Assembly: GCF_020740795.1 (NCBI RefSeq)
Contig: NC_067282.1
Location: 143,764,858 to 143,828,857 of the forward strand
Direction of reading: 5' to 3'
Source of the DNA: Apus apus
Taxonomy: Eukaryota; Chordata; Aves; Apodiformes; Apodidae
Length of the DNA: 64,000 nt
Below, in pieces: positions 51,401 to 59,539 of this stretch (position 1 is the first letter of the stretch; every line of letters starts with the position of its first letter). The translations under genes and the position numbers were made by a program. The notes beneath the pieces were generated by a model. The model searched no databases, was not told the origin of the DNA, and saw only the letters and a list, made by a program, of their open reading frames with translations.

Positions 51401-52604
51401 CCAGCAGGAGACTTGTATCGATTTTGCCCCCCCGTTTCAGGACACCCGATGTCGGTTCTCGGGCAAAGGCTCACTGAAACAAGAACCCATCCCTTCCGTT
51501 AAAAACCTATTAATGTTTTGCGGCAAAGGCTTAAAGCCACGGCCGAAAGGCCTTTATGTGCCAGGCTCGTGGTCAGCACAATCACCTTCCCCTCCCCTAT
51601 CCCGCAGTTTTGCCTAATGCCAGCTCTCCCACGGGTGACCCCAGCTCCCGCCGCGTTAGGCACCGCCGGCACCACGTCCCACGGCGTCAGGAACCCCACG
51701 CCCCGACCCCGAGCACCCCCGCCGCCGCCCGGGCGGGGCCCCGCGGGGCCGACCCACCCTCCGGCCCGCCCGGCCCGGCCCGGCCCGCCCCCGCCCCGCC
51801 GTACTTGGTGACGAGCTCGTAGCCAGACATGATGTTGCCCATCTGGTCGGCTCCCCCCACCTGGACGCGGCAGCCGTGGTGCTGGTGGAGGTGCAGGAAG
51901 TCGTAGGCCTGCAGCGCCGGGTACAGGAACTCGGCCAGGCTCATGCCCTCGGCGCTGCGCAGCCGGGCCTGGCAGCTCTGCCGGCTCAGCAGCGTGCCCA
52001 TCCGCAGCCGCCCGCCCGCCCCGCCGAGGAACTCGAGCAGCGGCTGCCGGCCCAGCCAGCTGGCGTTGTCCAGCAGCAGGGCCCGGCCCAGCCTCCCGCC
52101 GCCCTCCCCGCCCCAGAACAGCTCCCGGTGGTTCCGGAACAGCCGCTCCAGCCCGCCCCGCAACCCCCGCGCGTGCGCCCGCACCCGCTCGGCCGGCGGC
52201 GGCTCCCGCGCGCGCTCCCGGCCGCTGGGGTCGCCCAGCCGCGCGGTGGCCCCGCCCACCACGGCGATGACGTCGTGCCCCGCGCGCTGGAAGTGGAGCA
52301 GCGCCATGAGCGGCAGCAGGTGCCCGACGTGCAGCGAGTCGGCCGAGGGGTCGAAGCCGCAGTAGGCGGCGAGGGGCGGGCGGCCCGGCTCCAGCAGCCC
52401 CGGCAGCTGCTCCTCCGCGCTCTGCTCCGGGAACACCTCCTGGAAGAGGCCGCGCTCGCACTGCGCCGCCAGCAGGCCTCCGGCGCCCCGGGCCCGCCGC
52501 GGCTGCTGGTGGGCTCGGCGCCGGAGCGGGAGCGGGAGCAGCGGGGCCCGGAGCAGGGCTCGGCGCAGGCCGCCGCACCGCCCGGCCAGCGCGGGCGCCG
52601 CCAT
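48289..52604 (-). CDS. YARS2: Mitochondrial tyrosyl-tRNA synthetase, 5 exons
   Basis: Nuclear-encoded class Ic aminoacyl-tRNA synthetase that charges mitochondrial tRNA-Tyr in the matrix. Five exons of 800, 168, 156, 171 and 160 nt join in phase to 484 codons plus stop (human: 477). The first 40 residues are Arg- and Leu-rich with no acidic residue ([19 protein letters not shown]), a typical mitochondrial presequence. The catalytic domain carries the HIGH signature as HVGH at 92-95 ([16 protein letters not shown]), [14 protein letters not shown] for tyrosine and adenylate binding, and the KMSKS equivalent KLGKT at 288-292. The C-terminal S4-like RNA-binding domain is in exon 5 ([20 protein letters not shown]), ending KWLQL. 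It is tail-to-tail with DNM1L. The start ATG at 52604-52602 is the first that fits the targeting peptide. Confidence 0.97.
48908..49078 (-). CDS. YARS2: YARS2 coding exon 4
   Basis: 171 nt: [40 protein letters not shown] and [17 protein letters not shown]. Matches the human linker between the anticodon-binding and S4 domains (KANAIPDGP). Acceptor TTCTCACAG, donor GG|GTATGT. Confidence 0.96.
49133..49870 (-). repeat. Source copy of the YARS2 exon-3 segmental duplication
   Basis: This block, comprising the YARS2 exon 3 with parts of both flanking introns, recurs in the same orientation upstream of the gene as 52768-52898 plus 53546-54160. It is listed as the source because it is the copy inside the intact gene. 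Confidence 0.93.
49403..49558 (-). CDS. YARS2: YARS2 coding exon 3
   Basis: 156 nt: [40 protein letters not shown] and [11 protein letters not shown], the anticodon-binding helical region. Acceptor CTTGTAG|ATACC, donor AAGAG|GTGAAG. A second, disabled copy of this exon lies upstream of the gene. Confidence 0.96.
49559..50634 (-). other. YARS2: YARS2 intron 2
   Basis: 1.1 kb. The part next to exon 3 (to about 49870) is included in the upstream duplication. The remainder is AT-rich unique sequence. Confidence 0.85.
50635..50802 (-). CDS. YARS2: YARS2 coding exon 2
   Basis: 168 nt: [40 protein letters not shown] and [15 protein letters not shown]. It contains the KMSKS-equivalent loop KLGKT; human has KLGKS, and bacterial TyrRS often has Thr at this position, so activity should be unaffected. 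Acceptor TTTCTCAG|AATG, donor GAAAA|GTAAGT. Confidence 0.96.
50803..51804 (-). other. YARS2: YARS2 intron 1
   Basis: 1.0 kb. The half nearest exon 1 (about 51560-51804) is CpG island with C-rich repeats on the plus strand; the other half is AT-rich. No gene seen. Confidence 0.85.
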
Positions 52605-52720
52605 CCTGCCTGCCGCGGGGCAGGCTGGGAGCGGGGCGGGGCGCCCGGTGACGGCGGGAAGGGGCGGGTTGTTGCTGCTACGTGCTCGGGGCCGAGGGGC
52701 TTTTGGTTGGGTTTGTCGTC
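51560..52720. promoter_or_regulatory. YARS2: CpG island over YARS2 exon 1 and promoter
   Basis: Very GC-rich with dense CpG, covering the end of intron 1, all of exon 1 and about 115 bp of 5' flank. Plus-strand GC boxes lie at 52633-52642 (GGGGCGGGGC) and 52661-52668. No TATA box seen. The GC content explains long antisense and off-frame open frames here. Confidence 0.8.
51805..52604 (-). CDS. YARS2: YARS2 coding exon 1
   Basis: 800 nt, codons 1-266 plus two bases, very GC-rich. It holds the mitochondrial presequence, HVGH (92-95), [14 protein letters not shown], and the tyrosine pocket ([18 protein letters not shown]). The donor falls within AA|GTACGG. Confidence 0.95.
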
Positions 52721-52767
52721 GGAGAAGGATGGTTCGACACGCAAAGCGAGTCCCATCTTCACGCGGG

Positions 52768-52898
52768 GGGTTACTCAGCCCCTTCCCAAGCGGCTTCTGA
52801 GGGCCCGCAGAGTGACACAAGGACTTAGAGCACATCCCAAGATTTTTTTTATTGTTGGCCGCTGCGCTGCATTTTTTTATATAGTTACTGTATTTTTA
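52768..52898 (-). repeat. Left arm of duplicated YARS2 intron segment
   Basis: Collinear with 49133-49269. Shared CTTCTGAGGG and TTACTGTATTTTTA lie 91 bp apart here and 88 bp apart in the source, with roughly 70-75% identity between them by eye. The matching part of the source continues, after the CR1 insertion, at 53546. Confidence 0.75.
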
Positions 52899-52921
52899 TT
52901 TCTTTTTTCTTTTTTTTTTTA

Positions 52922-53545
52922 ATTATTTTTTATTCAGCAGCAAAGCAAGCCAACAGGATGCTGGGCTGCATCAACAAGGGCATCACCAGCAGAGATGAAG
53001 AAGTCACCATCCCGCTCTGCTCGGCATGTGTCAGGTCACACCTGGGATACTGTGTTCAGTTCTGATCTCTGCAGTACGAGAAAGATCCAGACAGACTGGA
53101 GAGGGTCCAGAGAAGGGCCACAAAGATGATCAAAGGACTGGGAAGCCATAGGAGGAAAGGCTGAGAAAACTGGGTTTGTTCAGACTTGAGAAAAGAAGGC
53201 TTAGGGGAGACCTTATCACTATGTTCCAGTACTTAAAGAGTGGCTACCAAGAAGTTGGAGAATCCCTTTTTACAAGGAGTCACATAGAAAAGAGGGGTAA
53301 AGGGTGCAAGTTACTCCTGAGGAGATCCTGACTGGGTCATTATGAAAAATCCATTTTTCAGTATGAGGACAGCTGGACACTGGAATAATCTGCCCAGGAA
53401 ATAGTGGATTCCCCAACACTGGACGCTTTTAAGACTCAGTTTGGCAAGGAGTTGGGTCATCTCATCTAAACCATGTTCCTACCTTGAAAGGGTGGGCTAG
53501 ATGATCCTTGAGTTCCCTTCCAATCTATCAGTCTATGATTAAGTC
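52922..53545 (+). mobile_element. CR1 LINE inserted in the duplicated segment
   Basis: About 620 bp of CR1 ORF2 end and 3' UTR, plus strand: AACAGGATGCTGGGCTGCAT, GGAGAGGGTCCAGAGAAGGG, TGGGCTAGATGATCCTTGAG and a tail resembling ATCAGTCTATGATT. The frame is interrupted. It interrupts the homology to the YARS2 intron right after TTACTGTATTTTTA, so it was inserted after the duplication formed. A T-rich stretch (52899-52931) precedes it. Confidence 0.9.
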
Positions 53546-54160
53546 TACACAATTACTATATTTTTCTCTTTGAATAGCTGAGCAACAAACTAAGTGGAAA
53601 TAGTACCTGAAAAGCTATGGATAATTACCACTGAATAAATCTGAAAGAAAACTGCTCAACAAATCAAACTTCACCTCTTAGCAGATTCTAGCCCCTCTCT
53701 ATCATGAACAAGCTTGGTTACTTCTGCAGCAAGTCACTTCTGGGGGTCCCATTTCTCAGGTTCTCTAGCATGCATTTCCATGACGTGATTGATCTCCTCA
53801 AGAGGAAGGAAGGTGAAGAGTTTCAGGTATCTACAAGCAAGGAAAAGAGTATTTTGTCTCTATATCCATCCTTCCAGATTTCCTGCCTTTGTCATTCCAA
53901 CTTCATTAACTACATTAAAATGATTCTTAATCCATTTAAGAAATTCTTATTACAGATACTGTTCCAAACAAGTCATTGCTTTTGCTCACATCCTTCGTTT
54001 TAACCAGGAAGACTCATATTATTTAATATCCCACTTAGGGTAATGTCTTCAGATACAAGATAGTGTCAAATGCTTTTATAAAGCTTGTATTTCCATCAGC
54101 AGCTTTTTTTCTCTTCAAATAGTTGCTTTACAGGGTTTATTGCACTTGCAATTGTGTGTC
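53546..54160 (-). repeat. Right arm of YARS2 exon-3 duplication
   Basis: Collinear with 49270-49870 at about 95% identity by eye, including the entire exon 3 and both splice sites. Homology fades near 54160 after a roughly 10-bp insertion (AATTGTGTG is still shared). Confidence 0.93.
53675..53830 (-). pseudogene. Disabled copy of YARS2 exon 3
   Basis: 156 nt with the same length, acceptor (TTGTAG|ATAC) and donor (AG|GTGAAG) as the real exon 3, and about 5 substitutions. One turns the Arg355 codon CGA into TGA (53736-53734), so a transcript using this exon in frame would terminate. It lies about 1.1 kb upstream of the YARS2 start, in the same orientation, so it could be spliced only into transcripts starting further upstream. 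Confidence 0.9.
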
Positions 54161-54164
54161 CTCT

Positions 54165-54192
54165 GTACACATAATTGAGTACACATAATTGA
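54165..54192. repeat. 14-bp perfect tandem duplication
   Basis: GTACACATAATTGA occurs twice in tandem exactly at the junction between the end of the duplicated YARS2 segment and the long CR1. It may mark how the two pieces were joined. Confidence 0.85.
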
Positions 54193-57125
54193 GGACAGAG
54201 ACAGTAACATATGCCCTGGGCCTGCAGGAAGATTTCAGGCCAGCAGTAAAGCATCTGACCTGCATAATGTTATCAAAGCACGACTGCTTTGAATGGGGGC
54301 CTGTCTTAAATGCTTCTGTGTGAATGCACAGAGCATGGGGAATAAGCAGGAGGCATTGCAGATGTGTGTGTGCCTGCAGGGCTATGGTGCTGTTCGTATA
54401 GCTGAGACATGGTGAGATGACTCCTATGGCTGGAGTGTGGGGATGGTTGGGTATAAGCTCTTTAGGAAGGACAGGCACGGCAGAAGAGGAGGAGGTGTTG
54501 CCCTCTACATCAGTGACCAGCTGGAGTCTGTGGAGCTTCACCTGGGGGTGGAGGAGGAGCCGACTGAAACCTTAGGGATCATGGTTAAAGGGAAGACAGG
54601 GGTAGATGTCATAGTGGGGGTCTGCTACAGGTGACCAGACCAGGATGGCCAAGCAGATTAGGCCCTCTACAGGCAGATAGGAGCAGCCTTGCACTCACGG
54701 GCCCTCATGAGGGGTTTCAGCCACTCCGACATGTGCTGGAGGGACAACACAGCAAAGAACCAGTAATCCAGGAAGTTCCTGGAGTGCATTGAGGACAGCT
54801 GTCCTCCAAATGGTAGAAGAACGAAAATGAAAAGATGCTATCCTGGTCCTTGTTCTTACCGACAGAGATGGGCTGATTGGTGATGTAAAACTTAATGGGA
54901 GACTAGGATGTAGCAACCATGACATGGTTGAATTCAGGATCCTTAGGATGGCAAGGAAGGAGCAAAGCAAGCTCACTACCCTCAATTTCAAGAGAGCAGA
55001 TTTTGGTCTTTTCAAGGATCTGCTTGGTAGGGTATCATGGGACAAAGCCCTGGAGGGGAGGGGAGCACAGAAAAGCTGGTCCATGTTCAGGAATCACTTC
55101 CTCCATGCCCAGCAGCTATGTGGCCCAATGAAGAGGAAGGCAGGCAGAGGAGTCAGGAAGCCTGAATGGATGAGCAAGGAGCTTCTAGACACAGTTAAAT
55201 GTAAAAAGAAGGTATACAGAGAGTGGAAGCAGGGGGAGTACAGGCAAGTTGTCAGAGAAGCAAAGGAAGGCTAAAGCACAGATAGACTTGGACCTAGCCA
55301 GGGACAAGAAAAGTTTCTACAGGTATGTCAACGGTAAGGAAGATGAGGAAAAGTGTGGGCACACTTCAGAAGGAAACTGGAGACCTGGCCATGCAGGACA
55401 TAAATAAGGCTGAGGTACTCAATGACTACTTTGCCTCAGTCTTTGCTGTCAAAGGTGCTGGTCACACCATCCAAGTTGGAGAAGGTGAAAGCATGGACTG
55501 TGAAAAGGAATATCTCCCCACTGTAGGAAAGAGTGGGTTCATGACCATCTGAAGGACCTGAAGGTGCACAAGTCCATGGGACCTGATGGGATTCATCCAT
55601 GGCTCCTGAAGAAACTAGCTGACAAAGCTGCAAAGCCTCTGGCCATCATATTTGAAAAGTCTTGGCAGTCTGGAGAAGTTTTCACTGACTAGAAAAAAGG
55701 GAAACATAGCTCCCATTTTCAAGAAGGGAAAAAAGAAAGACCCAGGGACATATAAATCAGTCAGTCTCACCTCTGTGCCTGTCAATATCATGGAGCAAAT
55801 CTTCCTGAAGTCTCTGCTAAGGCACGTGGAAAGCAAAGGGTGATTGGTGACAGCCAATACAGCTTCACCAAGGGCAAATCCCACCTGATTAATTTGGTGG
55901 CCTTCCATAATGGGGGCATGGCATCAATGGACAAAGAAAGGGTAACTGATGTCACCTACCTGGACCTGTGCAAAGCCTTCAGCACTGTCCCACATGACAT
56001 CCCGGTATCAAAACTGAAACAGTATGGATCAAATCTGTACAGATTTGATGGATGGACCACTCATTGGGTAAGGAACTGGCTGGATGGTTGCACTCAGAGA
56101 GTGATGATCAATGGTTCAATGTCCAGTTGGAGACCTGTGATGAGTGGTGTTCCCCAAGGGTTGGTTCTGGGACCAATGCTGCTTAAGATCTTTGTTCGTG
56201 ACATGGACAGTGGAATTGAGTGCACCCTCAGCAAGTTTGCTGATGACACCAAAGTGTGTGGTGAGGTCAACACACTGGAGGGAAGGCCTGCCATCCAGAG
56301 GGACCTTGACAGGCTTGAGAGGTGGGCTTGTGCAAACTGCATGAAGTTCAACAGGGCCAAGTGCAAAGTCCTGCACCTGGATCGGGGCAATCCCAAGCAT
56401 AAATAGAGGCTGGGTGGAGAATGGATTGAAAACAATCTGGAGAGAAGAAGGACTTGGGAGTCATGGTAGATGAGAAACTCAACATGGGATGGCAATGTGT
56501 CCTGCAGCCCAGGACATGGTTGGCATTCTGGGCTGCACCAAAAGCAGCATGGCCAGCAGGTCAAGGGAGGTGATTCTGCCCCTTTACTCAGCTCTTGTGA
56601 GACCCTACCTGAAGTACTGCATCCAATTCTGGAGCCCCCAATATAAGAAGGACATGGAGCTCTCGGGGAAAGTCCAGAAGGGGGCCACAAAGATGATCAG
56701 GTGGCTGGAACACTTCTCCTACAAAGATAGGATGGGGCTGTTCAGCCAGGAGAAGAGTAGGCTCTGGGGAAACCTCATAGCAGCCTTCCAGTACTTGATG
56801 GGGCTACAGGAAAGCTGGGGAGGGACTTTTTTCAAGGGCTTGTAGTGAGAGGACAAGAGGTAATGGATCAAAACTTGAAGAGGGGAGATTTAGGGGTAGA
56901 CATTAGGAGAAAATTCTTTAGTGTGAGGGTGGTGAGACACTGGAACAGGTCACCCAGGGAAACTGTGGATGCCCCATCCCTGGAAGTGTTCAAGGCCAGA
57001 TTGGATGGTGTCTTAGAGCAACCTGATCTAGTGGGAGGTGCCCCTGCCCATGCAGGGGGGTTGGAACTAGGTGATCTTTAAGATTCCTTCCAAACCAAAC
57101 CATTCTATGATTCTGTAATGATTAT
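54193..57125 (+). mobile_element. Long, decayed CR1 LINE with endonuclease and RT
   Basis: About 2.9 kb, nearly the full ORF2. The endonuclease start is near 54310-54640 (frames giving NAQSMGNKQE and GYKLFRKDRHGRRGGGVALY), linker segments around 54920-55550 (KPEWMSKELLDTVKCKKKVY), then reverse transcriptase at 55840-56406 ([14 protein letters not shown], and the FADD box at 56236-56247), thumb/C-terminal region at 56489-57060 and a 3' tail CCATTCTATGATTCTGTAAT. Several frameshifts and stops (for example at 54416 and 55690) interrupt it, so it cannot make protein. CR1 is a non-LTR retrotransposon; this is the longest copy in the window. Confidence 0.95.
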
Positions 57126-57155
57126 ATGAACAAGCCTGGTTAGTTCTGCAGCAAG
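57126..57155 (-). repeat. Third fragment resembling YARS2 exon 3
   Basis: 28 of 30 bases match the exon-3 interval 49432-49461 (ATGAACAAGC, then TTCTGCAGCAAG, on the plus strand). It directly abuts the 3' tail of the long CR1. No similarity extends on either side. Confidence 0.6.
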
Positions 57156-59441
57156 GTGGGGAGAGTGCTGTAGACCTGTTCCCTGGCTGGTGGTTGTCTG
57201 TTGGGATATTAAAGAAGATGCAGGCAGAAGTGTGGTGTGTTGACTCTTCCTTCAGTTTTCCCCAACCCAACATACTGGGACTCCAAGCTACTTTCAGGCT
57301 AAAATACTTGTGTTGGAGATAAAGCCTTCAGCTTTGAGTAGGGCATCTGGTAGATCTGGTACCAGACGCTCAAATTGGTAACATTGTGGCTTTAGAACTT
57401 ACAAACTACAGAATTTGTAAACTTTATCAGCCTGACCCTGTTTAAAAGACTGTCTTGGTGGTATTTAATAGGATATTTGGTTCAGTGTCTTCACGTGTGT
57501 TTTACTTGCCCATGAACTTCCTTGTTCTTCCCAGCTGTGTTGTTAGTTGAAATAAATCACTTCTGCTGGCATGGCAGCACGGAAAGAGGACTTTACACAA
57601 TCATTTGCCACTTTGAGGAACTGCCAATCCAGGAAAAACAACGTATTCATGGTGTTATTTTTCTAGCATTTTCCAGAACTGTTCACACCTCCTTTTGTCT
57701 GACTTTCTGCTTCAGTTTAACAAAACAAGGAGTCCACTTCTATTTAGTGAGAACAGTAAAAACTGCTGAAAAAAACATTGGAAATGACATATTTTTTGTA
57801 TGTTTTGGTGCTTCCCCTAAAGCACTGTAGTAGTAGGAAGTCAGGAGTAGTTTAAAAAAAAAAGGAAAAAAGAAAAAGGTGTGAACTGTGTGTTCAAGTA
57901 TGGAAAATGATAGTAAGTCTTTTAGAGAAATTATGTCATTTTTTTAACAAGCCCTTCCGATCCTGGACAGCCATGCTTTGTTTATTGATAGCATACAAAA
58001 ATATTGGCAGACTATGTATTTTGGAGGTGAATGGACATCATAAAATAGGAGGTATTTAGATTGTCCCATTACTCATGAGTTCACACAGCCTGGAGAAGAT
58101 GTTTCATTAGAGGTTTGAGCAGTGCTAAATAACAATACTGATACCATTCTTTCAATTTCTCAATTTAAGGTGGGGAGCAGTTGCATGGGTGTGGAGGTCA
58201 TAGATCAATGTCTAGCTGTCCTGTTCAACTTCTCTAGTTCACCAAACTGATCCCCACATGGCATATAAACATTGTTAGGGTGGGTCCAAGGTGGCAGTCA
58301 AAGGTGGAACAGCATGTGTCTGACTCACAACAGAGAACGAAGATATAAAAGCATTAGTTTGTCACTTGACAGCTATTATCATTGAAGATTTCTTGCTGAA
58401 AGACCTGTAAGTGAAATACTTAATGGTTCTATCATATTGGGATGGATATAATGCAATAAAAACATATTTTGGTGGAAATAAGGAAAGAAGGGGGGAAAAA
58501 AGATTGGTGAGCTAATCCTAAAGTGAAGAGGTATCTGTCAGTAAGAAATACTATTGATGTTTTATAAGAAAAGGTGCTGTGAAGTACTTTGTCATTGGAC
58601 TGGTAGCTGAATACTTTATGGGGATGGGACAAATTTGTTTTGATTTTCTGAAGACTTATTGTACTGGCACAAAATAAAGGGAATCAGCAATAAGAGATGT
58701 CAGCTTTTCCTTTAGGTCTTGTTCGTATGTATATGGAGTAAAGGATGTTGATTATTTCTAAACCATTAATAAAGACAAACAAGTTGAATGTTCGTGTGTA
58801 TATATATATATATATATACAAACATATACATATGTATTCTCTTCACTACAGTGCTTTGTTTCAAAAGTAAATTAAAAGAAAGACTTTTTTTCCTTGGAAG
58901 ATGAGTCCTTCTGGAGCTGAGGACACAAAGGATGGTTTGTATCTCTCTTCTCCGGTTAATCACCTCCACATAGTCAACTGAAACAGACACATTTCTTCAG
59001 CTTCAGGAAATAATAGAAAAACAAGGCATCTCAACTGAATTTTGGCTACTATTTTGTAGATAGAATAAGCAGCATGAGTTTAACCACATCCTAGAGCTTT
59101 GCTTTGAATATTAGTTTCTGTGGGGTTTATTAGAATTTTATTTGCATTATGATATTGCTTTATGGCCAATAAACAGCTCAGTGGTGCTTAGCAGTAAGTG
59201 GTACATTTCTTAGGCAACACCAGCACAAACTTCTTTCTGTTTCACCTTTCTTTTCTGACTGTTAATCTGTATGTGCAATATATTAAAAATTACTATAAAT
59301 TTATTTGTTTTCCTTCACCCAAATGCTCTGCTTTCACTCCCCATATTACCAAAAGTTCAGCAACCAACAGTGTCTTTTCTGTAGCATGAACATATTTGAA
59401 TTTGCCTACTAATTATGGCCTCCTTCTTTGGACCTGTTCAG
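57156..59441. other. Intergenic or 5' region of the CDADC1-like gene
   Basis: AT-rich unique sequence. An open frame at 57522-57830 has no recognised domain. A (TA)n microsatellite lies at 58797-58820. First, possibly non-coding exons of the CDADC1-like gene may be here but cannot be identified. Confidence 0.5.
58797..58820. repeat. (TA)n microsatellite
   Basis: Twelve TA units followed by CAAACATATACATATG, a related AT-rich tail. Confidence 0.95.
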
Positions 59442-59539
59442 AATATCTTCCATGGATACGCTTACAGAAGAGCGACTTGTATATGTTTCTAGCTCGTCAT
59501 CTGGAGGATTCTCCAGAGTGTTGTGCTCCATCTGATGAG
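59442..59539 (+). CDS. CDADC1-like exon (first one seen)
   Basis: 98 nt, YLPWIRLQKSDLYMFLARHL then EDSPECCAPSDE. The acceptor is excellent: a TACTAAT branch-type sequence and pyrimidines before TTCAG|AA. Donor GAG|GTATGT, phase 0, joins exactly to the next exon. Homology to CDADC1 in this part is weak (an LFP..QK-like resemblance), so the exon rests mainly on splice signals and phase. Confidence 0.55.

Noticed and set aside
51499-52922. Long open frames of 258-382 codons in other frames and on the plus strand over YARS2 exon 1
   Set aside because: High GC suppresses stop codons. Only the minus-strand frame with HVGH and GGADQMGN matches a family; the others are shadows, and the part of the true frame beyond 52604 or inside intron 1 is not coding.
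57522-57830. 102-codon open frame as a first exon of the CDADC1-like gene
   Set aside because: No resemblance to the CDADC1 N-terminus and no suitable donor phase seen.
59385-59441. Extending the first CDADC1-like exon upstream (GLLLWTCSE...)
   Set aside because: A TGA lies in frame at 59387-59389, there is no other acceptor between it and 59441, and the segment has the look of a branch site plus pyrimidine tract.
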